A stretch of 10,235 nucleotides of DNA from positions 1 through 10,235 of the forward strand of contig JANELJ010000043.1 in the NCBI GenBank assembly GCA_024511395.1, given 5' to 3'. The translations under genes and the position numbers were made by a program. This document shows, piece after piece, positions 1 to 6,871 of this stretch (the first letter of the stretch is position 1; the number at the start of each line of letters is the position of its first letter). Source of the DNA: Gammaproteobacteria bacterium (GTDB taxonomy: Bacteria > Pseudomonadota > Gammaproteobacteria > GRL18). The notes under the pieces were generated by a model, which worked only from the letters and a program-made list of their open reading frames with translations, was not told the DNA's origin and made no database searches.

Positions 1-270
1 ACCATCCGATTGATAGCGGATAATTATATTATACATAAAAGCCAGATAACGAAAACATTTCTGTCCCATAATAAAAAGTTTGAGCTGATATTTCAGCCAG
101 CCTATCACCCCTGGGTAAACAGAATAGAGCTATTATGGAAACAGTTACATGATACCGTAACCAGAAATCATCGACATTCAACAATGAAAAGCCTGATGGA
201 AGATGTTAGAAAATTTATGAATAATGTGTCCCCGTTTCCTGGTTCTGAAATTCAACAGAAAAGGTTATAG
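1..270 (+). CDS. IS630-family transposase, C-terminal fragment (5' end outside window)
   Basis: The frame is open from the first base of the window, reading T-I-R-L-I-A-D-N-Y-I-I-H-K-S, and ends at TAG 268-270, so this is the 3' part of a longer gene cut by the window edge. Two signatures of the IS630/Tc1-mariner DDE transposase fold are visible: the hydrophobic strand ending in the second catalytic Asp (LIADNYIIHKS) and, about 25 residues later, the HPWVNRIELLWKQLH block, which holds the third acidic residue (Glu in N-R-I-E). The spacing and the tail after the last motif fit an intact C-terminus. Such enzymes cut and paste their element at TA dinucleotides. The TTG at 10 is not a credible start because conserved sequence runs through it. 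Whether the N-terminal half is present cannot be seen. Confidence 0.85.
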   Translation, partial: TIRLIADNYIIHKSQITKTFLSHNKKFELIFQPAYHPWVNRIELLWKQLHDTVTRNHRHSTMKSLMEDVRKFMNNVSPFPGSEIQQKRL

Positions 271-295
271 GGTGGACACCTTTTAGGATCAGCTA
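1..295 (+). mobile_element. Right end of an IS630-type insertion sequence (partial)
   Basis: The transposase fragment ends at 270 and is followed by about 25 bases (GTGGACACCTTTTAGGATCA) before a TA at 294-295. IS630 elements typically end a short distance after the transposase stop and are flanked by a duplicated TA target, so the element probably ends near 293-295. This boundary is inferred: the opposite terminal repeat and the other TA copy lie outside the window. Confidence 0.5.
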
Positions 296-373
296 TTTAG
301 TTAAAATATCCGATGATTTTAATGAGATTCAGATATCAGTATAGTCAAGTTTTAATAATTTTGTTTATGAAGC

Positions 374-407
374 TTGTTTTTTGCGGGAAAATGCCCGGAA
401 AAAACGA
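374..407. repeat. Inverted repeat, 12-bp arms with one mismatch
   Basis: Arms at 376-387 (GTTTTTTGCGGG) and 394-405 (CCCGGAAAAAAC) pair with a single mismatch across a 6-base loop, AAAATG. One T-G and one T-A pair can be added outside, at 374-375 with 406-407. The T run is on the 5' side and the A run on the 3' side on both strands, which is opposite to the A-stem-U order of a rho-independent terminator. Function is unknown. Confidence 0.6.
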
Positions 408-427
408 AATCAGGGACATTATAGCAC

Positions 428-486
428 TTTATCTTTTGTTTAAAAGGCAAAAAACTTGAATAATACTGTTAAATCAAAAAGATAAA
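428..486. repeat. AT-rich inverted repeat with 10-bp arms
   Basis: TTTATCTTTT at 428-437 is the exact reverse complement of AAAAGATAAA at 477-486, with a 39-base AT-rich spacer. Because the local composition is so AT-rich, part of this match could be chance. Confidence 0.4.
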
Positions 487-490
487 TGTG

Positions 491-535
491 TTTGTAAATG
501 TATTCTGACAATCAGGCTATGATATTATTTACAAA
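491..535. repeat. 9-bp inverted repeat just beyond the epmB stop
   Basis: TTTGTAAAT at 491-499 and ATTTACAAA at 527-535 are exact inverted copies separated by 27 bases. The repeat begins about 10 bases past the epmB stop on the minus strand, where a 3' hairpin might sit. The stem is AT-only apart from one G-C pair and has no clear U tract, so it is at best a weak terminator. Confidence 0.35.
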
Positions 536-545
536 TTCTGCATAG

Positions 546-1637
546 TCAGGGGTACAAAGGCATTTTAGCGGAGGCATCTGGTATTTCCCTTACCAAGCGG
601 GGAAGCATATAACCGGGCAGCAGCGAACGTAATTGTTTATATATGTCCAGAGCAGCGTGTTCAGAGATTTCAAAATATGCACTTCCGTGGACTTTATCCA
701 GCATGTGCAGGTAGTAAGGAATAATATGATGTTGAATTAATATTTCAGACAGTTCCGCCAGTGCCTCAGGGGAATCATTAACGCCTTTTAGTAATACCGA
801 TTGGTTAAATAAAAGGATATTATTGTTCAGCAATTGATGGAAAACCTGCTGATTATCAGCACCTATTTCATGGGCATGATTAATATGCAGAACCATCATA
901 ACCTGTAACCTGGATTGTTTCAGGGTATTAAGCAGAGCCGTGGTGACACGTTCAGGTTCAACCACGGGATAACGGCTATGAATACGAATACGCTGCAAAT
1001 GTTTAATGGCCTGCAGCTGTTCAAACAGGCGTTTCAGTCGGGTATCGGACAGGGATAAGGGATCGCCGCCACTGAGTATAACTTCACTAATACTGGTATC
1101 ATGCTCAATCAGCCTGAGATTATTATCCAGCTGGGTTTGACTATGTCCCTTATCATCATAGGGGTAGTGTCTACGAAAACAGTAACGGCAGTGAATAGCA
1201 CAACTGGGTGTTACCAGCAGCAGAGCTCGGCCATGGTATTTTTGCAGCAGTCCGGGCTGGGACAGGAAGCGGGCTTCAGCCAGCGGATCATTCTGGTAAT
1301 CATTATGGTCGTTAAGCTCTTCAGGCGCAGGAAAAACCTGCAGTAATAGAGGATCATCGGCTTTTCCCGGCTGCATTTTCTGTGCAAATGCGACCGGTAC
1401 CTTAAAACGAAAGGATTCCATAGCGCTTTCAGAAAAGGGGCTTTGCTCTCTTTTCAGTTCCAGATATTGCAGCAACTGAATCGGGTCAGTAAAATTTTTT
1501 TCCGGCTGGTTTCGGGGTTCGTTTCGGAGTATCATATAGGGCGTTTTTGCTTTTCTGGTGTAAAAAATGGCTATTCCTGTATCAGGCTCAGGACTTTTAT
1601 GGAAGCTCAGGGCTGTTCCGGTATTAAAGCAGAGCAT
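546..1637 (-). CDS. epmB: EF-P--(R)-beta-lysine pathway lysine 2,3-aminomutase (EpmB, radical SAM)
   Basis: EpmB converts L-alpha-lysine to (R)-beta-lysine, the donor that EpmA attaches to EF-P. It is a cytosolic radical-SAM, PLP-dependent enzyme. The [4Fe-4S]-binding CX3CX2C motif is Cys146/Cys150/Cys153 (CAIHCRYCFRRH), followed by the SAM-contacting SGGDPL at 189-194, IRIHSR around 217-222, HINHAHE at 251-257 and PYYLHMLDKVHGSAYF from 308. Lys358 near the C-terminus matches the place of the PLP lysine in the family. From about residue 50 onward it follows E. coli EpmB closely. The start is uncertain: the ATG at 1637 gives 363 residues with about 34 non-conserved N-terminal residues, while Met35 (codon 1535-1533) gives 329, nearer the usual 330-345. 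Neither has a clear Shine-Dalgarno sequence. It is divergent from efp, its pathway target. Confidence 0.93.
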   Translation of the reverse strand: MLCFNTGTALSFHKSPEPDTGIAIFYTRKAKTPYMILRNEPRNQPEKNFTDPIQLLQYLELKREQSPFSESAMESFRFKVPVAFAQKMQPGKADDPLLLQVFPAPEELNDHNDYQNDPLAEARFLSQPGLLQKYHGRALLLVTPSCAIHCRYCFRRHYPYDDKGHSQTQLDNNLRLIEHDTSISEVILSGGDPLSLSDTRLKRLFEQLQAIKHLQRIRIHSRYPVVEPERVTTALLNTLKQSRLQVMMVLHINHAHEIGADNQQVFHQLLNNNILLFNQSVLLKGVNDSPEALAELSEILIQHHIIPYYLHMLDKVHGSAYFEISEHAALDIYKQLRSLLPGYMLPRLVREIPDASAKMPLYP

Positions 1638-1753
1638 TTTAGCAGAATAAAGCGCCTGATAATATTCAGCTAAGCAGAAACCGAGCAGCAGCTAGTCAGT
1701 ATTTAAATAATATCCAGGATATACACACGGCACACAAAAGGTAAAAAGTACTT
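1638..1753. promoter_or_regulatory. Divergent epmB/efp intergenic region
   Basis: These 116 bases separate two divergent genes and must hold the efp promoter and probably that of epmB. The stretch around 1694-1730 is AT-rich with -10-like hexamers (for example TATACA at 1720-1725), but no convincing -35/-10 pair stands out. AAAGG at 1737-1741, 12 bases before the efp ATG, is a plausible ribosome binding site. The region would be longer if epmB starts at 1535. Confidence 0.45.
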
Positions 1754-2323
1754 ATGGCAACATACAACACCAATGAATTTCGTTCCGGTTTAAAATTAAT
1801 GATTGATGGCGATCCTTATGCCATTGTTGAAAACGAGGTGGTCAAGCCGGGTAAAGGTCAGGCCTTTAACCGGATTAAGGTGAAAAACCTGAAAACCGGG
1901 CGTGTTGTAGAAAGAACCTATAAATCCGGTGAATCGGTCGAAGCGGCCGATGTTATGGATACCGAACTGCAGTATTTATACAATGACGGTGAACAATGGC
2001 ATTTTATGCATCCTGAAACCTTTGAGCAGATTGCTGCAGATAAAGCTGCTGTAGGCGATGTAGAAAAGTGGTTAAAAGAGCAGGACATGTGTACCATTAC
2101 CTTATGGAACGGTAATCCACTGGTAGTTACCCCACCCAATTTTGTTACTCTAACCGTAACGGATACGGATCCCGGTCTGAAAGGGGATACTTCCGGCGGC
2201 GGTGGTAAACCGGCTACCATGGAAACCAGAGCGGTGGTACAGGTGCCTTTATTTGTACAGATTGGCGAAGAACTGAAAATTGATACCCGTACCGGTAAAT
2301 ATGTTTCCCGTGCCAAAGACTAA
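1754..2323 (+). CDS. efp: Elongation factor P
   Basis: EF-P binds between the P and E sites of the ribosome and relieves stalling at consecutive prolines. The 189-residue product has the size and three-domain layout of the E. coli protein: an N-terminal KOW-like domain with the modification loop, then two OB-type domains. The loop reads [10 protein letters not shown] with Lys34 at its tip, the residue that receives beta-lysine in the EpmA/EpmB system. Other family blocks are [41 protein letters not shown] with a glycine-rich turn, and the closing [22 protein letters not shown]. The ATG at 1754 gives the conserved [12 protein letters not shown] start. epmB lies divergently upstream and epmA 31 bases downstream, so the gene is next to the enzymes that activate it. 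Confidence 0.98.
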   Translation: MATYNTNEFRSGLKLMIDGDPYAIVENEVVKPGKGQAFNRIKVKNLKTGRVVERTYKSGESVEAADVMDTELQYLYNDGEQWHFMHPETFEQIAADKAAVGDVEKWLKEQDMCTITLWNGNPLVVTPPNFVTLTVTDTDPGLKGDTSGGGGKPATMETRAVVQVPLFVQIGEELKIDTRTGKYVSRAKD

Positions 2324-2354
2324 CATCGTTTAATTTAAAGTCTGAATTAAACTC

Positions 2355-3371
2355 TTGAATAACTGGCAGCCTGTCGCTTCCCCTGAGCTGATCAAGCTCA
2401 GGGCTCAGACCCTGAAAAAAATCCGCTTTTTTTTTGAACAGCATAATGTACTGGAAGTTGATACTCCCGTCCTGTCCTCTGCAACCATTACCGATCCGTT
2501 TGTAGAAAGTTTTCAGACCGATTATTTCCCCCTGACCCGGCGGATTGAGGATACTCACTACTATTTACACACCTCCCCTGAATTTGCCATGAAGCGTCTG
2601 CTAGCTGCCGGTTCCGGTTCCATTTATCAAATTGCCAAAGTGTTTCGGCAGGGCGAATTAAGCCAACGGCATAATCCGGAATTTACCCTGCTGGAATGGT
2701 ACCGAGAAGGCTGGGATCATCATCAGTTAATGGTGGAAATTGATCAGCTGCTGACCCTGCTCATTGCAGAGTATCTGCCCCTGGCTGAAAGCTGTTTTAT
2801 TTCCTATCAGCAGGCTTTTGAAAAGTATCTGCATATCAATCCCCATACGGCAGATCTCAATGAGCTTATGGCCTGTGCCCGAGCACAGCAACTGGATAAC
2901 GTACTGGATAAAACCGATCCGAAGGATCGCTACTTGGAATTATTGTTCAGCCATTGTATTGAACCCTTTCTTGGTAAACCAGAGCAGGGTAATGCTGAGC
3001 AGACAGGACAGGCTCAGCTGTGTTTTTTATATCACTATCCGGCTACTCAGGCCTCGCTGGCCAGAATAACAGAAACAAATGGAGTGCCTGTAGCAGAGCG
3101 TTTTGAAATTTTTATTAACGGTATGGAACTGGGTAATGGTTTTCATGAGTTAAACAATGCTCAGGAACAACGTGAGCGGTTTATCCATGATAATGAACAG
3201 CGCAAACAGAATGGTCAGCAGACAGTGCCGTTGGATGAGCATTTTCTTGCGGCACTGGAGACTTTACCTGATTGTGCTGGCGTGGCCATTGGCATCGAAC
3301 GTCTGTTAATGGCGATGAGCGGTTCCAGGCATATTAATGACGTGATTAATTTTCCCTTCGAGCGGGCTTGA
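2355..3371 (+). CDS. epmA: EF-P--(R)-beta-lysine ligase (EpmA, GenX/PoxA)
   Basis: EpmA activates (R)-beta-lysine with ATP and transfers it to Lys34 of EF-P. It is a paralogue of the catalytic core of class II lysyl-tRNA synthetase without the N-terminal anticodon-binding domain, and 338 residues fits that (E. coli 325). Class II motifs are visible: motif 1 around LEVDTPVLSSATITDP (33-48), motif 2 with FRQGELSQRHNPEFTLLEWY (97-116), and motif 3 GIERLLM (313-319). HYPATQASLA and ELGNGFHEL are the substrate-pocket segments typical of the family. The start is TTG at 2355: an in-frame stop at 2343-2345 leaves no upstream ATG, and the conserved N-W-Q-P sequence begins straight after it. The Shine-Dalgarno signal is weak (AAAG around 2337-2340), which suggests modest translation. 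A short insert near 210-220 is not seen in E. coli EpmA. Confidence 0.95.
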   Translation: MNNWQPVASPELIKLRAQTLKKIRFFFEQHNVLEVDTPVLSSATITDPFVESFQTDYFPLTRRIEDTHYYLHTSPEFAMKRLLAAGSGSIYQIAKVFRQGELSQRHNPEFTLLEWYREGWDHHQLMVEIDQLLTLLIAEYLPLAESCFISYQQAFEKYLHINPHTADLNELMACARAQQLDNVLDKTDPKDRYLELLFSHCIEPFLGKPEQGNAEQTGQAQLCFLYHYPATQASLARITETNGVPVAERFEIFINGMELGNGFHELNNAQEQRERFIHDNEQRKQNGQQTVPLDEHFLAALETLPDCAGVAIGIERLLMAMSGSRHINDVINFPFERA

Positions 3372-3373
3372 TA

Positions 3374-3943
3374 ATGATTGTAAAAAATCGCTATGGACTG
3401 GTGTTTAATCCCCAGCATCTGTATTTTTCACAGGCTGATGCAGAACCGCTTATAGCCGGCCTGCAAAAAGCCGGTTTTATGGGTGAAGTCTTCAGCATAG
3501 ACAATTATCAGGCTAATCTGGTGGGCGAAAATTTTCTGAAAATGGTCACCTTTCTGGGTTGTTCTCCTCAGATCGAGCTGACGCCACCAGATCGGGAAAA
3601 CTGGCATAATTTCTGTCATATCCAGATTCAGTATTTTCCACAGCCGATTTATTACAGGGGGATGAACCGACTGCGTTGTTTCTGTTCTCAATGCGGTGCC
3701 AGGATTCCAGATAAACTGCCGGATCTGAGTCAGTGGCAGGTGGAGCAGCAGATAATCCAGTGTCCAAAATGTCAGGAAAAACGGTCGGTCGAGCAGTTAA
3801 ACTGGCGCCATGGAGCAGGTTTTGGACAGTTTTTTATCAGTGTACACAATATCTATCCTAACGAAGCCGTGCCATCAGACCAGTTACTAAAACTGCTCAA
3901 CTCGTTTTATCAGGGCTGGAATTATTTTTATTATGAGACATAA
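3374..3943 (+). CDS. Uncharacterised zinc-ribbon protein downstream of epmA
   Basis: I do not recognise this family. The ATG at 3374 gives 189 residues and lies two bases after the epmA stop; an in-frame TTG at 3368 would overlap that stop. Either arrangement suggests translational coupling to epmA. The clear motif is a zinc-ribbon pattern, Cys104-x2-Cys107 and Cys130-x2-Cys133 (FCSQCG and QCPKCQEK), with 22 residues between the pairs. The N-terminal ~95 residues are mixed alpha/beta and end in an aromatic-rich stretch (IQIQYFPQPIYYRGMNRLRCF). The C-terminus is also aromatic (SFYQGWNYFYYET). There is no signal peptide or membrane segment, so a cytosolic protein is likely. Codon use resembles its neighbours, so nothing marks it as foreign. 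Its last 47 bases overlap psd on the other strand. Its position could mean a link to EF-P modification or only a shared transcript. Confidence 0.85.
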   Translation: MIVKNRYGLVFNPQHLYFSQADAEPLIAGLQKAGFMGEVFSIDNYQANLVGENFLKMVTFLGCSPQIELTPPDRENWHNFCHIQIQYFPQPIYYRGMNRLRCFCSQCGARIPDKLPDLSQWQVEQQIIQCPKCQEKRSVEQLNWRHGAGFGQFFISVHNIYPNEAVPSDQLLKLLNSFYQGWNYFYYET

Positions 3944-4847
3944 GTGTTATCTCTCCTAAAATTTCCCCCAGCTTAACTGGCACATCCGGCTGCATGGCCG
4001 GCGACCACTCAATATTATTATCTGCAAATAACAGCACCACTGTAGAACCCATATTAAAACGACCCATTTCCTGAGCCTTTTCCAGAGTGGTGTCACCCGG
4101 GTAATTCCAGTACTTAACCTTTTTGCGTCTGGGAGGACTGACTTCGCCGTGCCAGACGGTTTCAATACTGCCCACGAAAATCGCCCCCACTTCAATCAGA
4201 GCCATGGGGCCGGCGGGTGTATCAAAGATATTGATAACCCGTTCATTACGGGCAAACAGCCGGGGAATGGCCTTAACAGAGGCTTTATTAACCCCGAATA
4301 ACTGTCCTGGAACCTGTATCATCTGTTTCAAAGTGCCTTTAACAGGCATATGGATACGATGATAATCTCGAGGAGAGAGGTAAATAGTTGCAAACTTGCC
4401 GTTTATAAACGTTTCTGTCAGCGCCTGATCACCGGCCAGTAGATCGGAAAGACTGAAATAATGACCCTTTGCCTGAATGAGCCGGTCGCCTTCAATATCA
4501 CCCAGTTCGCTGACAGCCCCGTCTACAGGGCAGCATAACTGCAGCTCAGAGCTTTGATCGGGACGTACCGAAGGTTTCAGAGCACGGGTAAAAAAATCAT
4601 TAAAATGGAGGTAATCTTCCGGATGTTCCCGTTCGGCTTCACTCATATTGACATTAAAAGCTTTAATAAAGCGGGCTATCTGAAAATTTTTAAAGCCAAC
4701 GGCTTCAATACGCATAAAACGATGCATCAGTGCCGATAAAAAATGCTGGGGCAGTAGAAACAGCTGCCAGGTTTTTAAATAATCCATTAAAGTCGCAGAT
4801 TCTTTATTGTTAATATGAACTTGAGGCAATTGGCTACTCCGGGGCAT
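3897..4847 (-). CDS. psd: Phosphatidylserine decarboxylase proenzyme
   Basis: Psd decarboxylates phosphatidylserine to phosphatidylethanolamine at the inner membrane and makes its own pyruvoyl cofactor by serinolysis. The cleavage site is visible as FNMGSTVVLLF, with Ser268 the residue that becomes the pyruvoyl group; the usual Leu of LGST is Met here. The Asp-His-Ser triad is complete: Asp109 (PVDG), His166 (YHRIHMP) and Ser268. Other family blocks are FNDFFTR, QAKGHYFSL, FARNERVINIFDT, VGSIETVWHGEVSPPR and QEMGRF. Cleavage would give a beta chain of about 267 residues and an alpha chain of about 49. The ATG at 4847 gives 316 residues; Met21 (4787) aligns better with the E. coli start and may be the true one, and both lack a strong Shine-Dalgarno sequence. 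The C-terminal 15 codons overlap the convergent zinc-ribbon gene. Confidence 0.95.
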   Translation of the reverse strand: MPRSSQLPQVHINNKESATLMDYLKTWQLFLLPQHFLSALMHRFMRIEAVGFKNFQIARFIKAFNVNMSEAEREHPEDYLHFNDFFTRALKPSVRPDQSSELQLCCPVDGAVSELGDIEGDRLIQAKGHYFSLSDLLAGDQALTETFINGKFATIYLSPRDYHRIHMPVKGTLKQMIQVPGQLFGVNKASVKAIPRLFARNERVINIFDTPAGPMALIEVGAIFVGSIETVWHGEVSPPRRKKVKYWNYPGDTTLEKAQEMGRFNMGSTVVLLFADNNIEWSPAMQPDVPVKLGEILGEITLMSHNKNNSSPDKTS

Positions 4848-4987
4848 GAAATTTTTTAATAATTAAGGTATGATCTCGTGATTTTCCACTGGGATTAACC
4901 GCAATAACTGCATAGTTTTGTGATGGTTTTTCGTGGTTTGCGTATAAAACACAGTATTTTAACTCAATTTTAAAAGGAATCCTCCTT
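4848..4987. promoter_or_regulatory. Divergent psd/glyA promoter region
   Basis: This 140-base gap lies between divergently transcribed genes. A -10-like TATAAA is at 4943-4948, with a poor -35-like TTGTGA at 4918-4923 spaced 19 bases away, a weak candidate glyA promoter. AAGGA at 4974-4978, nine bases before the glyA ATG, is a good ribosome binding site. No strong operator palindrome is visible. Confidence 0.4.
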
Positions 4988-6280
4988 ATGTTTACAAAAG
5001 ATATGACAATTGCCGGTTATGATGACGAACTCTGGGAAGCGATGCAGAATGAGGAGAAGCGTCAGGAAGAGCATATTGAGTTAATTGCTTCTGAAAACTA
5101 CACCAGCCCTAGGGTAATGGAAGCCCAGGGTTCAGTACTGACCAACAAATATGCTGAAGGTTATCCTTCCAAACGCTATTACGGCGGCTGTGAAAACGTT
5201 GATGTGGCTGAACAGTTGGCTATTGGCCGTGCTAAAGAATTATTTGGGGCTGATTATGCCAATGTTCAACCCCACTCCGGTTCCCAGGCTAATGCAGCTG
5301 TTTATTTTGCCCTGTTAAATGCCGGTGATACGGTGATGGGTATGAGCCTGGCTCATGGTGGTCACCTGACTCACGGCTCTAAAGTCAGCTTTTCCGGTAA
5401 ATTATTTAATGCGGTTCAGTACGGTCTGAATGAAGCCACCGGCGAAGTGGATTATGACGAAGTAGAACGTCTGGCCAGAGAACACAAACCTAAAATGATT
5501 ATTGCCGGCTTCAGTGCCTATTCCCGTATTATGGACTGGCAGCGTTTTCGTGATATTGCTGATGAAGTGGGTGCTTATTTAATGGTGGACATGGCTCACG
5601 TGGCCGGTCTGGTTGCTGCCGGGGTTTATCCAAGTCCGGTGCAGATTGCCGATGTCACTACTTCAACCACTCATAAAACCTTACGTGGTCCCCGCGGTGG
5701 TATTATTCTGGCCAAATCCAATCCTGAAATTGAAAAGAAACTCAATTCCATGATTTTCCCCGGTACCCAGGGCGGGCCGTTAATGCATGTGATTGCGGGC
5801 AAGGCGGTGGCTTTTAAAGAAGCTATGGAAGATGAGTATGTTGATTATCAGAAGCAGGTTGTGGAAAATGCCCGTGCTATGGCCACGGTCTTTTTAGAAC
5901 GTGGTTATGATGTGGTTTCCGGCGGTACTGATAATCACCTGTTTCTGGTCAGCCTGATTTCCCGTCAGCTGACGGGTAAAGCCGCCGATGCGGCACTGGG
6001 TTTTGCCAATATTACGGTGAATAAAAACTCGGTACCCAATGATCCACAATCACCGTTTGTCACCAGTGGTCTGCGTATTGGTTCCCCGGCTATTTCTACC
6101 CGCGGCTTTAAGGAACAGGAAAGTTCAGAACTGGCGGGCTGGATCTGCGATATTCTGGATGAGCTGTGTAATATGGATGAAGCGGATCGGACGGAAGAGA
6201 ATATGGAGAAGCTGGAGGTTGTGCAGCGGGTTAAGCAGCAGGTACTGGATTTGTGTAAGCATTTTCCTGTTTATGCTTAG
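4988..6280 (+). CDS. glyA: Serine hydroxymethyltransferase
   Basis: GlyA interconverts serine plus tetrahydrofolate with glycine plus 5,10-methylene-tetrahydrofolate, the main source of one-carbon units. It is a cytosolic PLP enzyme of fold type I. The 430-residue length is slightly above the E. coli protein (417). Visible motifs are the N-terminal [42 protein letters not shown], the PLP-contacting [18 protein letters not shown], and the Schiff-base lysine Lys230 in [39 protein letters not shown] closes the active site near the C-terminus. The ATG follows a good AAGGA ribosome binding site. It stands first in a same-strand series with nrdR and the rib genes, an arrangement widespread in proteobacteria. 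Confidence 0.98.
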   Translation: MFTKDMTIAGYDDELWEAMQNEEKRQEEHIELIASENYTSPRVMEAQGSVLTNKYAEGYPSKRYYGGCENVDVAEQLAIGRAKELFGADYANVQPHSGSQANAAVYFALLNAGDTVMGMSLAHGGHLTHGSKVSFSGKLFNAVQYGLNEATGEVDYDEVERLAREHKPKMIIAGFSAYSRIMDWQRFRDIADEVGAYLMVDMAHVAGLVAAGVYPSPVQIADVTTSTTHKTLRGPRGGIILAKSNPEIEKKLNSMIFPGTQGGPLMHVIAGKAVAFKEAMEDEYVDYQKQVVENARAMATVFLERGYDVVSGGTDNHLFLVSLISRQLTGKAADAALGFANITVNKNSVPNDPQSPFVTSGLRIGSPAISTRGFKEQESSELAGWICDILDELCNMDEADRTEENMEKLEVVQRVKQQVLDLCKHFPVYA

Positions 6281-6296
6281 GTCATGAATGTGGTCC

Positions 6297-6327
6297 GTAT
6301 CAGCGAGCCGTTATGCTTTGCTGATAC
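6297..6327 (+). repeat. Hairpin in the glyA-nrdR spacer
   Basis: GTATCAGC at 6297-6304 and GCTGATAC at 6320-6327 are exact inverted copies. Allowing two G-U pairs the stem reaches 11 bp with a 9-base loop (6308-6316). It begins 16 bases after the glyA stop. No T tract follows, so it is not a standard intrinsic terminator; it may protect the glyA 3' end or mark a processing point between glyA and nrdR. Confidence 0.55.
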
Positions 6328-6391
6328 TCCGAGGTCTGGTTTGGGGATAAACAGTAAAACGTATTGTTTTGTGAGGGAGAATTAAGAGCTT

Positions 6392-6865
6392 ATGCGCTGT
6401 CCATTTTGTCATGCTCCGGAAACCAAAGTGATAGATTCCCGTCTGGCTAATGAAGGCGACTCTGTGCGGCGCCGGAGAGAGTGTCTGACCTGTAGTGAGC
6501 GGTTTACAACGTTTGAGACCGCAGAGCTGGTGATGCCGCGTATTGTTAAAAGTGATGGTTCCCGGGTGCCGTTTGATGATCAGAAGTTGCTGCAGGGTAT
6601 GTTAAAGGCGCTGGAGAAGCGGCCTGTGTCTCTGGAAACCATTGAGCAGGCGGTGAATCATATTAAAAACAATTTACGGGCAACCGGTGACCGTGAGGTG
6701 CAGACCAGTCGTGTGGGGGAGTGGGTGATGGATGAGCTTAAGCAACTGGATCAGGTGGCTTATGTGCGCTTTGCCTCGGTGTATCGCAGTTTTCAGGATC
6801 TGGATGAGTTTCGTAAGGAAATTGAAAAGCTGGAAGTCCCGCAGGCTGAGCAGGAAACGGACTAG
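6392..6865 (+). CDS. nrdR: Transcriptional repressor NrdR
   Basis: NrdR is the zinc-dependent, nucleotide-sensing repressor of ribonucleotide reductase genes; binding of dATP/ATP by its ATP-cone controls DNA binding at NrdR boxes. The 157 residues show the family layout: an N-terminal zinc ribbon with Cys3, Cys6, Cys31 and Cys34 (MRCPFC and CLTC), the [19 protein letters not shown] segment between them, the ERFTTFE linker, then the ATP-cone from about residue 48 to 138 ([18 protein letters not shown] to [13 protein letters not shown]). The acidic C-terminal tail is usual. GAGGGAG at 6373-6379 is the likely ribosome binding site. ribD starts six bases after the stop, as in many proteobacteria. 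No nrd genes are in the window, so its targets lie elsewhere. Confidence 0.97.
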   Translation: MRCPFCHAPETKVIDSRLANEGDSVRRRRECLTCSERFTTFETAELVMPRIVKSDGSRVPFDDQKLLQGMLKALEKRPVSLETIEQAVNHIKNNLRATGDREVQTSRVGEWVMDELKQLDQVAYVRFASVYRSFQDLDEFRKEIEKLEVPQAEQETD

Positions 6866-6871
6866 AATTGT

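Larger units (their letters stand above)
296..545. other. AT-rich non-coding spacer between IS end and epmB
   Basis: No credible open reading frame, tRNA or known riboswitch is visible here. The stretch is markedly AT-rich compared with the flanking genes and contains three imperfect inverted repeats, listed separately. It lies beyond the 3' end of epmB, so at least part of it is probably the epmB transcript tail, and part may be DNA disturbed by the insertion sequence. Confidence 0.6.

Noticed and set aside
376..405. Rho-independent terminator for epmB
   Set aside because: The T run precedes and the A run follows the GC stem on both strands, the reverse of terminator order, and it lies 140 bases past the stop.
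1101..1673. Plus-strand open frames across epmB
   Set aside because: They are antisense to a gene with intact radical-SAM motifs and show no family features of their own.
1918..2558. Minus-strand open frames across efp and the epmA start
   Set aside because: They are shadows of well-conserved plus-strand genes, with low-complexity translations and no motifs.
2355..3371. Lysyl-tRNA synthetase instead of EpmA
   Set aside because: The protein begins directly with the catalytic core and lacks the roughly 150-residue anticodon-binding domain; length, neighbours and motifs fit EpmA.
4928..4943. PurR-type operator before glyA (half site GGTTTGCGT)
   Set aside because: Only one half resembles the E. 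coli operator; the other half (TTTTCGTG) does not match the required palindrome.
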